From NCBI RefSeq assembly GCF_016625195.1, contig NZ_JACVUP010000002.1, forward strand, positions 344,711 through 408,710: a DNA stretch of 64,000 bases. Reading direction: 5' to 3'. This document shows, in pieces, positions 31,079 to 38,530 of this stretch. A program made the position numbers and the translations under genes. The first letter of the stretch is position 1. Each line of letters starts with the position of its first letter. The DNA is from Erwinia sp. S63 (lineage in GTDB: Bacteria > Pseudomonadota > Gammaproteobacteria > Enterobacterales > Enterobacteriaceae). The notes beneath the pieces are model-generated. The model was given only the letters and a program-made list of their open reading frames with translations, was not told the DNA's origin and did not search any database.

Positions 31079-32592
31079 TGAGTGATGAAATCATCCTGCA
31101 GGCCAGTCAAATGTCGATGTTGTTCCCGGGTACTTTGGCGCTGGATCGTGTCGATTATCGCGTGTGGCGCGGCAAAGTGAACGTCATCATCGGTGAAAAT
31201 GGGGCAGGTAAATCCACGCTGATGAAGATCCTCGCCGGGGTGCAGCAGCCCACTAGCGGCGAAATGTTCCTTAACGGCGAAAAAGTGGTGTTGAGCAGTA
31301 CGCGAGACGCCGCCCGCCACGGTATCGGCATGGTGCATCAGGAACTCAACCTGTTCGAAAACCTCAGCGTGGCGGAGAACATCTTTCTGGGACGGGAAAT
31401 CCAGCGCGGAATCAGCCCGATTAACGAAGCAGAACAGAAGCGACGCACGGCTGCGTTATTGCAACGTCTCGACCAGCCAATTTCACCGGACGAGATGGTC
31501 GGCAACCTGAAAGTGGGTCAGCAGCAGTTGGTTGAAATTGCCAAAGCGCTGGCAGAAAACGCCGACATCTTAATTCTGGATGAGCCGACTTCGGCGTTGA
31601 GCAAAACCGAAGTGGAGATTCTGTTCCGGGTGATCCGCGAACTGACGCGGCAGGGAGTTTCCATCATTTATATCTCACATCGGCTGGAAGAGCTGATGGC
31701 GATAGGTGATGTGATTACCATCCTGCGTGACGGACGTTTTCAGGCGGAAGCGAAGGTCAGCGAAATCGATGTGCCGTGGATCGTGCGTGAAATGCTCGGC
31801 AGTGAACCGGTGAGTAACTTTCTGCCGCCTAATCGCCAGTTCGGGGCGGCGGTGCTGGAAGCCGAGCACATCACCTGTGTCAGTGCCCATGGCAATACGC
31901 TGGTGGACGATGTCAGTTTCAATGTGCGCGCCGGGGAGATCGTCGGCATTTATGGCCTGATGGGCGCGGGGCGCACCGAGTTGTTTGAGTGCCTGCTCGG
32001 CAGCCAGCGCAACTATCTCGGCAAACTGTGGCTGGACAGCAAACCGTTACCCACACGCTTGCCAACGGCCGAGCGTATTCGTATGGGCATGAGCCTGGTG
32101 CCGGAAGATCGCAAACGGGCCGGTATTTTCCCGGTCTCCTCCGTGGCCAGCAACCTCACCATTGCCAGCCTGTGGCGACGTTTATCGCATCGCACCGTGA
32201 TCGCCGAACAAGCTGAACGCGAAGCGGTAAACAGTACGGTAGGCAATCTGGCCATCAAAATCTCGTCACCCGACGTGGCGATCAGTGCGCTGAGTGGCGG
32301 CAACCAGCAGAAAGTGGTGATTGGCCGTTCATTGCTCACCAATCCACGTTTACTGCTGCTGGATGAGCCCAGTCGGGGCATTGATGTGGGTGCCAAAGCG
32401 GAAGTGTTTCGCATGATGGTGAAACTGTCAGAGCAGGGCATTGCCGTGGTGTTCTCCACCTCTGATTTAAAAGAAATTATGGCCGTCGCCGATCGCATTC
32501 TTGTGATGTCTGGCGGCAAGTTGACAGCTGACCTGCCGCGCGCGGAAGCGGAAGAGGCAGCGCTGGTTAAAGCAAGTGCACAGGGGTTCTGA
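31075..32592 (+). CDS. sugar ABC importer ATPase, RbsA-type double domain
   Basis: The 505 residues contain two ABC cassettes. The first has Walker A GENGAGKST (about 42-50), a signature region around LKVGQQQLVEIAKAL and Walker B ILDEPTSAL. The second has the degenerate Walker A GLMGAGRTE usual in RbsA/MglA, signature LSGGNQQKV and Walker B LLLDEPSRGIDVG. It energises uptake through the permease that follows 2 bp later. Two consecutive ATG codons (31075 and 31078) can serve as start. Confidence 0.94.
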   Translation: MMSDEIILQASQMSMLFPGTLALDRVDYRVWRGKVNVIIGENGAGKSTLMKILAGVQQPTSGEMFLNGEKVVLSSTRDAARHGIGMVHQELNLFENLSVAENIFLGREIQRGISPINEAEQKRRTAALLQRLDQPISPDEMVGNLKVGQQQLVEIAKALAENADILILDEPTSALSKTEVEILFRVIRELTRQGVSIIYISHRLEELMAIGDVITILRDGRFQAEAKVSEIDVPWIVREMLGSEPVSNFLPPNRQFGAAVLEAEHITCVSAHGNTLVDDVSFNVRAGEIVGIYGLMGAGRTELFECLLGSQRNYLGKLWLDSKPLPTRLPTAERIRMGMSLVPEDRKRAGIFPVSSVASNLTIASLWRRLSHRTVIAEQAEREAVNSTVGNLAIKISSPDVAISALSGGNQQKVVIGRSLLTNPRLLLLDEPSRGIDVGAKAEVFRMMVKLSEQGIAVVFSTSDLKEIMAVADRILVMSGGKLTADLPRAEAEEAALVKASAQGF

Positions 32593-32594
32593 GC

Positions 32595-33695
32595 ATGAAA
32601 AACAATGGCGCAATGGCGCTCGCTTCGCCAGGTAAGGTCTTTAACTCGCGGGAAGGCATGATTCTGCTGCTGCTGAAGCTGCGCACCTTTATCGCGTTGT
32701 TCCTCATTGTTGGCTTCTTCGCCATCACCGTGCCGGATTTCCTCGCGGTAGGCAGCATGGTGATCATGGTCAAACACATCGCCATCAATGCATTTCTGGC
32801 GCTCGGCATCACCTTTGTCATCATCACGGCGGGCATTGATCTCTCCATCGGCGCCACGCTTGGCCTGTGCGGCATGATTGCCGGTTGGCTGATCACCAAA
32901 GGCATTGTATTGCCGATGTTTGGCATCGCCATTTTTCCCAGCGTCTGGGTGATTGTGCCTGTGGTGTTAGTGGTGGGCGGACTGATTGGTGCAGTGAATG
33001 GCTGGATCATCACCAAATACAATGTGGCCCCGTTTATCTGCACGCTGGGCACCATGTACATCCTGCGCGGAGCGGCGATGCTGACCTCCGGCGGCGAAAC
33101 CTTCCCCGGCTTGCAGGGCAATCCGTTGTTGGGTAACACCGGTTTCGACAAAATCGGCGCGGGGTATTTCCTCGGCTTGCCATGGGCGATCTGGATGATG
33201 GTGGTGCTGGCGCTGGTGATTGCCTATGTGGCGCGCCGCCTGCCGTTTGGTCGTCAGGTGTATGCGATTGGTGATAATGAGCGTGCGGCAGAACTTTCCG
33301 GCGTCAAAGTGAAGTCGGTGAAAATCTGGGTGTACACCATTTCAGGTTTCTGTGCAGCGATTGCCGGCATTGTGGTTTCCTCGCAGCTGGTGGCCAGCCA
33401 TCCGGCCAACGGCACGTCATTTGAGATGAACGCGATTGCGGCGGTGGTGCTGGGTGGTACTTCACTGGCCGGTGGGCGCGGCACCATTCTCGGCACGCTG
33501 GTGGGGGCCTTTGTTATCGGTTTCCTCGCGGATGGCCTAATCATGATGGGTGTCAGCGAGTTCTGGCAAATGGTGATCAAAGGCATCGTGATTATCGTGG
33601 CGGTAATCATCGATCAGATGCAGAGCCGCATGCAGCAGAAAGCCGCAGTGGTGGCGCAGAAGGCAATGATTCAGGAAGGCGAGGCCAAAGGTTAA
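32595..33695 (+). CDS. sugar ABC importer permease, RbsC-type
   Basis: The 366-residue membrane protein belongs to the BPD_transp_2 family, with about nine to ten hydrophobic helices. The diagnostic motifs are ITAGIDLSIGATLGL, the coupling-helix region YAIGDNERAAELSGVKV and LGGTSLAGGRGTI. The N-terminal ~35 residues are cytoplasmic. The gene is followed by a terminator-like hairpin, so the importer forms one transcript unit. Confidence 0.94.
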   Translation: MKNNGAMALASPGKVFNSREGMILLLLKLRTFIALFLIVGFFAITVPDFLAVGSMVIMVKHIAINAFLALGITFVIITAGIDLSIGATLGLCGMIAGWLITKGIVLPMFGIAIFPSVWVIVPVVLVVGGLIGAVNGWIITKYNVAPFICTLGTMYILRGAAMLTSGGETFPGLQGNPLLGNTGFDKIGAGYFLGLPWAIWMMVVLALVIAYVARRLPFGRQVYAIGDNERAAELSGVKVKSVKIWVYTISGFCAAIAGIVVSSQLVASHPANGTSFEMNAIAAVVLGGTSLAGGRGTILGTLVGAFVIGFLADGLIMMGVSEFWQMVIKGIVIIVAVIIDQMQSRMQQKAAVVAQKAMIQEGEAKG

Positions 33696-33701
33696 TCGGT
33701 T

Positions 33702-33737
33702 GGGTGCCGGCGGAAATTGTCTGCGCCCCTTTTTTTA
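33702..33737 (+). terminator. internal terminator after the importer genes
   Basis: GGGTGC (33702-33707) pairs with GCGCCC (33723-33728) across a 15-base loop and is followed by eight T residues. It starts 7 bp after the permease stop and separates the importer transcript from the transketolase transcript. Confidence 0.6.
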
Positions 33738-33744
33738 TACGCAA

Positions 33745-33758
33745 TGAATATATATTCA
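33745..33758. promoter_or_regulatory. operator 2 of the sugar regulon
   Basis: The 14-bp perfect palindrome TGAATATATATTCA is identical to the core of operator 1. It lies 27 bp before the first transketolase ATG and 8 bp past the internal terminator, so the second unit should have its own controlled promoter. Confidence 0.7.
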
Positions 33759-33785
33759 ATAACGCTTTAAAATGCAGAGGTGTCT

Positions 33786-34616
33786 ATGAATCCTTTCAAA
33801 TACTCGGTGGCGGATCTAACCGCGAAAGCGCGCGCCGTGCGTCGCCGCATCATCCAGCTCAATGCCGGTAGCCCGGCAGGTGGACACACCGGTGCCGACC
33901 TTTCACAGGTTGAAATTCTGACGGCGCTCTATTTCCGCATCCTCAATTGCGCACCGGATCGTACCAACGATCCGCAGCGTGACATCTACATCCAGTCGAA
34001 AGGGCACGCGGTCGGCGGCTATTACTGTGTGCTGGCAGAGGCGGGCTACTTCCCAACAGAGTGGCTGCCGACATATCAGCATTCGGATTCGCATCTGCCG
34101 GGTCATCCGGTGCGGCAGAAAACGCCGGGAGTGGAACTCAACACTGGTGCTTTGGGTCACGGCTTGCCGGTGGCGGTGGGTATTGCGCTGGCGGCGAAGA
34201 AAGACAACAGCGACCGCCGCATCTTTGTGGTCACCGGCGACGGTGAACTGGCCGAGGGCAGTAACTGGGAGGCCGCGCTGGTAGCGGCGCATTACAAACT
34301 CGATAACCTGGTGATCATCAACGACAAGAACAAGCTGCAGCTGGCGGGGCATACGCGCGACATCATGAACACCGACCCGCTGCCGGATAAATGGCGCGCC
34401 TTCGGTCTGGAAGTCACCGAGTGTAATGGCAATGACATGGCTTCCGTGGTGGAAACCATTGAAAACCTGCCGCGCAACGGCAAGCCGCAGGTGATTGTGG
34501 CGCATACCGAGAAAGGCTTTGGCATCTCCTTTATTCAGGGCAAACCAGAGTGGCATCACCGCGTGCCGAAAGGGGAAGAGATCGAACTGGCACTGGAGGA
34601 ACTGAAAGATGAGTAA
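33786..34616 (+). CDS. transketolase, N-terminal subunit (split type)
   Basis: The 276 residues equal the TPP-binding half of transketolase: SKGHAVGGYY (substrate loop), TGALGHGLPVAVG, and the TPP motif from GDGELAEGSNWEAAL to the Asn of IINDKNKLQ. It pairs with the next gene to make an alpha2beta2-like enzyme. Split transketolases of this type include AptA of the D-apiose pathway (apulose-4-phosphate transketolase). The ATG at 33786 has GAGG 5 bp upstream; a GTG two codons earlier is possible. It overlaps the next gene by 8 bp. Confidence 0.92.
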   Translation: MNPFKYSVADLTAKARAVRRRIIQLNAGSPAGGHTGADLSQVEILTALYFRILNCAPDRTNDPQRDIYIQSKGHAVGGYYCVLAEAGYFPTEWLPTYQHSDSHLPGHPVRQKTPGVELNTGALGHGLPVAVGIALAAKKDNSDRRIFVVTGDGELAEGSNWEAALVAAHYKLDNLVIINDKNKLQLAGHTRDIMNTDPLPDKWRAFGLEVTECNGNDMASVVETIENLPRNGKPQVIVAHTEKGFGISFIQGKPEWHHRVPKGEEIELALEELKDE

Positions 34617-35553
34617 TGCAAAACACCTGGCCACGGTAATGGTGGAAGCGTTTATTGATGCCGTGAATCGCGGTGTGGATCTGGTGCCGGTGGTGGCGGA
34701 TTCGACCTCCACCGCCAAAATATCGCCCTTTATCAAAGCATTTCCCGATCGCCTGATTAACGTCGGCATCGCGGAACAAACGCTGGTGGGCACGGCGGCC
34801 GGTCTGGCGATTGGTGGAAAAGTGGCGGTGACCTGTAATGCCGCACCGTTCCTGATTTCGCGTGCCAACGAGCAGGTAAAAGTGGACGTCTGCTACAACA
34901 ACACCAACGTCAAACTGTTTGGCCTTAATGCCGGTGCCAGCTACGGGCCACTGGCCAGCACCCATCACAGTATTGATGATATTGCGGTGATGCGTGGCTT
35001 CGGCAATATCGAGATTTACGCGCCATCCTGTCCGCTGGAGTGTCGTCAGATCATTGATTATGCCCTTGCACATGTGGGGCCGGTTTACATCCGTCTGGAT
35101 GGCAAAGATCTGCCCCAGCTGCATGATGAAAACTACCAGTTCCGTCCCGGCCAGATCGACGTGTTGCGTGAAGGCAACGACATCGTGCTGGTGGCAATGG
35201 GTTCCACCGTGCATGAGGTGGTGAGCGCGGCTGAGCAATTACACGAACAGGGAATCAGCGCAGGTGTGATCGCCATTCCATCAATTCGTCCCTGTGATAC
35301 CCAACGGCTGCAAGAGCTGTTAAAGCATTATCCGGCGGTGATCACCGTAGAAGAACACAACGTCAACGGCGGGGTTGGCAGCCTGGTGGCAGAAGTGCTG
35401 GCTGAAGGCGGCTGCGGTATTCCGCTGTTGCGTCTGGGCATCCCGGATGGGCAATACGCGATTGCTGGCGATCGTGCCTCCACGCGCGCGCATCATGGTA
35501 TTGACGCCGCCAGCGTGGTGAAGAGTGCAGTGCGCATGTGTGCAGGAGCGTAA
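34609..35553 (+). CDS. transketolase, C-terminal subunit (split type)
   Basis: The 314 residues hold the Pyr domain of transketolase with the activating Glu in INVGIAEQTLVGTAAG, THHSIDDIAVMR, and the C-terminal domain ending at SVVKSAVRM. The active site forms with the N-terminal subunit. AptB-type subunits transfer a glycolaldehyde unit from apulose-4-phosphate to glyceraldehyde-3-phosphate; whether this enzyme does so is inference. The 8-bp overlap with the N-terminal subunit implies coupled, equimolar synthesis. Confidence 0.92.
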   Translation: MSNAKHLATVMVEAFIDAVNRGVDLVPVVADSTSTAKISPFIKAFPDRLINVGIAEQTLVGTAAGLAIGGKVAVTCNAAPFLISRANEQVKVDVCYNNTNVKLFGLNAGASYGPLASTHHSIDDIAVMRGFGNIEIYAPSCPLECRQIIDYALAHVGPVYIRLDGKDLPQLHDENYQFRPGQIDVLREGNDIVLVAMGSTVHEVVSAAEQLHEQGISAGVIAIPSIRPCDTQRLQELLKHYPAVITVEEHNVNGGVGSLVAEVLAEGGCGIPLLRLGIPDGQYAIAGDRASTRAHHGIDAASVVKSAVRMCAGA

Positions 35554-35555
35554 AC

Positions 35556-37046
35556 ATGGCGGGTCCATTAATACTGGCAATTGATGAAGGTACGACCAAC
35601 GCGAAAGCTATAGCGGTGGACCGCGCTGGCAACGTGGTGGCACGCGGCAGTCAACCTCTGACGCTGGCCCATCCGCAGCCGGGATTGGCCGAGCAGGATC
35701 CATTGGCGATCTGGCAGGCAGTGGAACAGGCGATAGAAAGCTGTCTGGCGCAGTGCGGCGGAGCCGAGGTGGCTGCTGTTGCGATCAGCAACCAGCGCGA
35801 GTCGGTGCTGATCTGGCAGCGCCGCGACGGGCAACCACTGACACCGCTGGTGAGCTGGCAGGATCGTCGTTCGGAAGCCTTTTGTCGCGATTTACGCATG
35901 GCGGGCAAAGCGCCACGCATCACCGGTTTAACCGGCCTGGCGGTGGACCCGATGTTTCCGGCGGGCAAACTCACCGGGATGCTGGCGACGATTCCGGATG
36001 GACTGGCGCGTGCGCAGGCCGGTGAACTCTGCATCGGTACGGTGGATAGCTGGCTCAGCTGGCAATTAAGCGGCGGCGAAAGTTTTGTCACCGATCACGC
36101 TAATGCGGCCCGCACCCAACTCTACAATTTGCACAGCGGTGACTGGGATGACGAGCTGCTGGCACTGTTCCATATCCCGCGCGCGGCGCTGCCGCACATT
36201 GTGCCCTCCGCCAGCGCCCAGGGTGTCGTCACGCTACAGGACATTGCCGGATTGAAGGCGGGCACGCCGATTTTGTCGCGCATTGGCGATTCTCATGCGG
36301 CATTACAGGCGCAACGCAGTGCGGGCGAAGAGGTGGTAAAAGCCACTTACGGCACCGGTTCATCACTGATGATGTCGATGGCCACACCTTTGCTGACCGA
36401 GAACGGCCTCAGCACCACGGTGGCGTGGCACGATGGCACGCTGCGTTTTGCTTTCGAGGGCAATATCACGCATACCGGTTCGGGCGCGGCCTGGCTGGGA
36501 CGCATGCTGGGCATCAGCGATCCCCGTGAACTGACGGCAATGGCGCAGCGCAGCGAGCATAATCAGGGCATCTATTTCGTGCCTGCGCTATCGGGTCTGG
36601 GCGCGCCCTGGTGGGATTTAAAAGCGCGCGGCATGGTGTGTGGCCTTACCGATGCCGCCACGCCAGAGGTGCTGGCGCGCGTGGCGCTGGAATCGATCAC
36701 CTTCCAGATTGCCGACGTGTTCTTCGCCATGGAGCAGGCCAGTGGCGTGCAACTGCCCGCGCTCTGTGTCGATGGCACGGCAACCGAAAACAGTTGGCTG
36801 ATGCAGCTGCAGGCAGATGTGTTGCAGAGGCCGTTAAAACGAGCCCCCACCGCCGAAGTCTCCGCATTGGGTGCCGCGTTGCTGGCGGGACGTTTATTAG
36901 GCTGGTGGCAGCAGGGCAGTGATATGCAGGCGCTGCAGGGGGGCAGCGTGATTGAGCCGCGTAACGATCGTACGGTCATGATGCAGGAGAATTATCGCGG
37001 CTGGCTGGAAGCGGTGGCGCGTTGTCGTTATCAACCACACGCCTAA
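35556..37046 (+). CDS. FGGY-family sugar kinase (glycerol-kinase-like; apulose kinase candidate)
   Basis: The 496 residues show FGGY motifs: the N-terminal phosphate loop DEGTTNAKAIAVD, the catalytic base region ISNQRESVLIW, GTVDSWLSWQLSGG with TDHANAARTQLYN (glycerol-kinase-like), ATYGTGSSLM, and the ATP-site DGTATENSWLMQLQADVLQRP. The best remembered parallel with split transketolases is apulose kinase of D-apiose breakdown; xylulose or ribulose kinase are alternatives. ATG 35556 has AGGAG 9 bp upstream. Its 3' end contains the first unit of a 64-bp tandem repeat. Confidence 0.88.
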   Translation: MAGPLILAIDEGTTNAKAIAVDRAGNVVARGSQPLTLAHPQPGLAEQDPLAIWQAVEQAIESCLAQCGGAEVAAVAISNQRESVLIWQRRDGQPLTPLVSWQDRRSEAFCRDLRMAGKAPRITGLTGLAVDPMFPAGKLTGMLATIPDGLARAQAGELCIGTVDSWLSWQLSGGESFVTDHANAARTQLYNLHSGDWDDELLALFHIPRAALPHIVPSASAQGVVTLQDIAGLKAGTPILSRIGDSHAALQAQRSAGEEVVKATYGTGSSLMMSMATPLLTENGLSTTVAWHDGTLRFAFEGNITHTGSGAAWLGRMLGISDPRELTAMAQRSEHNQGIYFVPALSGLGAPWWDLKARGMVCGLTDAATPEVLARVALESITFQIADVFFAMEQASGVQLPALCVDGTATENSWLMQLQADVLQRPLKRAPTAEVSALGAALLAGRLLGWWQQGSDMQALQGGSVIEPRNDRTVMMQENYRGWLEAVARCRYQPHA

Positions 37047-37184
37047 CCTCTGCAACTGACGCTCCTGCACCGGTTCGATGGCGCGCTGTTGCTATCAACC
37101 GCGTGGCTAGCCTCTGCAACTGATGCACCAGCACTGGTTCGATGGCACGTTGTCGCTACCAACCGCACGCCTAACCTCTGCAAC
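37020..37184 (+). repeat. 64-bp tandem repeat, about 2.6 copies, across the kinase stop codon
   Basis: Each unit is a 31-bp part (starting CGTTGTCG or CGCTGTTG and ending CTC) followed by a 33-bp part (starting TGCAACTGA). The 31-bp parts lie at 37020-37050, 37084-37114 and 37148-37178; the 33-bp parts at 37051-37083 and 37115-37147, then a 6-base remnant. The first 33-bp part is identical to 37359-37391 inside ycgR. Confidence 0.85.
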
Positions 37185-37186
37185 AC

Positions 37187-37263
37187 CCGTAGCGGCGCAA
37201 TTTATTGCGCTTATGACAGCGACTTAGCTGAGCAAAGATGCGCAATAAATTGTGCCGCTACGG
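37187..37263. repeat. 24-bp inverted repeat with 29-bp loop between the sugar island and ycgR
   Basis: The arms 37187-37210 and 37240-37263 pair over 24 bases with one mismatch and contain the core CCGTAGCGGC and AATTTATTGCGC. Sequences with GTAGCGGCGCAATTTATTGC are dispersed between genes in Pantoea and Erwinia as I remember them, so this looks like a small mobile or REP-like repeat unit. No T run follows, but the hairpin could end transcripts. Confidence 0.75.
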
Positions 37264-37300
37264 TATGTAAGAGGTTCGATAATATCCCGTCTAAGATCGC

Positions 37301-38047
37301 TTACTGAAAGCGATTGGCCTTATCACGCGCCAGACGTTCCAAAGCGAAAATGACCTGTTGCAACTGACGCTCCTGCACCGGTTCGATGGCGGTAAAACGG
37401 AAGCTGAGACGAGGAGTTGTGCGGGTTTCATTCTTGCTGGTGACCGTGCTGCGCTCGCCAATGTGTAGCAATTGCGCGGTGACTTCAAAATGACCGTATT
37501 CGCCCAATTCAACGCGCAAATTTTTAAAGGTGTCACCGCGATTCAGGCCCTCTGGCAAGCTCTCATCCAGCAATACGCCCGCACCACCGAGAGAGAGATC
37601 CTGCAAACGAAAACGCGCTTTACTGCCATCCGGCCACTGCGTATGGCAGTAAAATACCGGCTCCATCGGAGCTGAAACGCGGAAAAACTCACGACGCTGG
37701 ATCTGCCACAGCAACTCAGGCAGTGGGGCAGTAAACGCCGGTAAGCCCTCAAACTCGGTGCGCTCCAGTTTGATTAAGCCAAATTCCACTTTTGCACCCT
37801 GGGTTTCTGCAGCGATATTCACTTCACCGCCCTGCAGCGCTAAATCGTTATCCAGTGCATTACTGCCGAGATCGAAGATCACACGATCCTCATCGGCATC
37901 CAGCATGCGGCTGATAAATTGACCGCGCGAAAAACTGACCATTAATGGGGTCTGGAAACGCAACAAATCCTTCATTACGTTTAAAACAGCAAGGGTGCCT
38001 CGTTTGAGATATTGTTCGTTATCGGCGTCTTTCACATCCTGCTCCAC
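37301..38047 (-). CDS. ycgR: flagellar brake protein YcgR (c-di-GMP receptor)
   Basis: YcgR binds c-di-GMP and slows the flagellar motor. The 248 residues contain the N-terminal YcgR domain (about 1-110) and a PilZ domain with REFFR (R-x-x-x-R, about 119-123) and DLSLGG (D-x-S-x-x-G), the two ligand motifs. A FliA-type promoter lies upstream. The segment encoding PVQERQLQQ near the C-terminus is duplicated exactly in the neighbouring intergenic repeat. Its neighbour ymgE is as in E. coli. Confidence 0.94.
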   Translation of the reverse strand: MEQDVKDADNEQYLKRGTLAVLNVMKDLLRFQTPLMVSFSRGQFISRMLDADEDRVIFDLGSNALDNDLALQGGEVNIAAETQGAKVEFGLIKLERTEFEGLPAFTAPLPELLWQIQRREFFRVSAPMEPVFYCHTQWPDGSKARFRLQDLSLGGAGVLLDESLPEGLNRGDTFKNLRVELGEYGHFEVTAQLLHIGERSTVTSKNETRTTPRLSFRFTAIEPVQERQLQQVIFALERLARDKANRFQ

Positions 38048-38090
38048 TTATCCGATTGTTATTATCACGGGTGACACGGCTATCGAACTG

Positions 38091-38117
38091 TTATCGACGG
38101 CCTGACAAAAAGCTTTA
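38091..38117 (-). promoter_or_regulatory. FliA (sigma-28) promoter of ycgR
   Basis: The minus strand reads TAAA, 15 bp, GTCGATAA, differing by one base from the flagellar class 3 consensus TAAA-N15-GCCGATAA. It lies 44-70 bp before the ycgR ATG. E. coli ycgR is a class 3 flagellar gene, so this is expected. Confidence 0.8.
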
Positions 38118-38220
38118 GCCTGCTAACTAATTTTTACTGTGATGTTCATCAAGCAGATTAAAAATATCCGACTATACTAATCGCAGTGAACACCTTGATT
38201 CATAACGTAAGGAGCAGTAA

Positions 38221-38469
38221 ATGGGTATTCTTTCATGGATTATTTTTGGTTTGATTGCCGGGATCATCGCTAAATGGATCATGCCAGGTAAAGATGGCGG
38301 CGGATTCATCATCACTGTGGTATTAGGGATTGTCGGCGCGGTGGTTGGCGGCTGGATCAGTACCCTGTTTGGCTTCGGCAAGGTTGACGGTTTCAACTTT
38401 GGCAGCTTCGTGGTGGCGGTAATTGGTGCCATTGTGGTGCTGTGGATCTACCGTAAAGTGCGTACCTAG
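38221..38469 (+). CDS. ymgE: GlsB/YeaQ/YmgE-family small membrane protein
   Basis: This 82-residue, very hydrophobic protein has three helices (about 4-22, 31-50, 59-77) and the family motifs GLIAGIIAKWIMPGKDGGG and GIVGAVVGGWIS. It was once called transglycosylase-associated protein; its function is unknown, probably in envelope stress. AAGGAG lies 7 bp before the ATG. It is divergent from ycgR as in E. coli. Confidence 0.93.
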   Translation: MGILSWIIFGLIAGIIAKWIMPGKDGGGFIITVVLGIVGAVVGGWISTLFGFGKVDGFNFGSFVVAVIGAIVVLWIYRKVRT

Positions 38470-38490
38470 CAGTACACCCTGATTTAATGA

Positions 38491-38523
38491 AATCCGCATC
38501 CCCAACGGGATGCGGATTTTTTT
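38491..38523 (+). terminator. terminator after ymgE, facing foxA
   Basis: The stem AATCCGCATCCC/GGGATGCGGATT with a CAAC loop is followed by seven T residues. It sits in the 61 bp between the convergent stops of ymgE and foxA and may serve both. Confidence 0.88.
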
Positions 38524-38530
38524 ATGGCAG

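Noticed and set aside
33903..34868. 321-codon frame antisense to the split transketolase genes
   Set aside because: It crosses the overlap of two real genes on the other strand and shows no family motif.
37020..37184. CRISPR array
   Set aside because: The units are contiguous 64-bp tandem repeats with no variable spacers and there are no cas genes.
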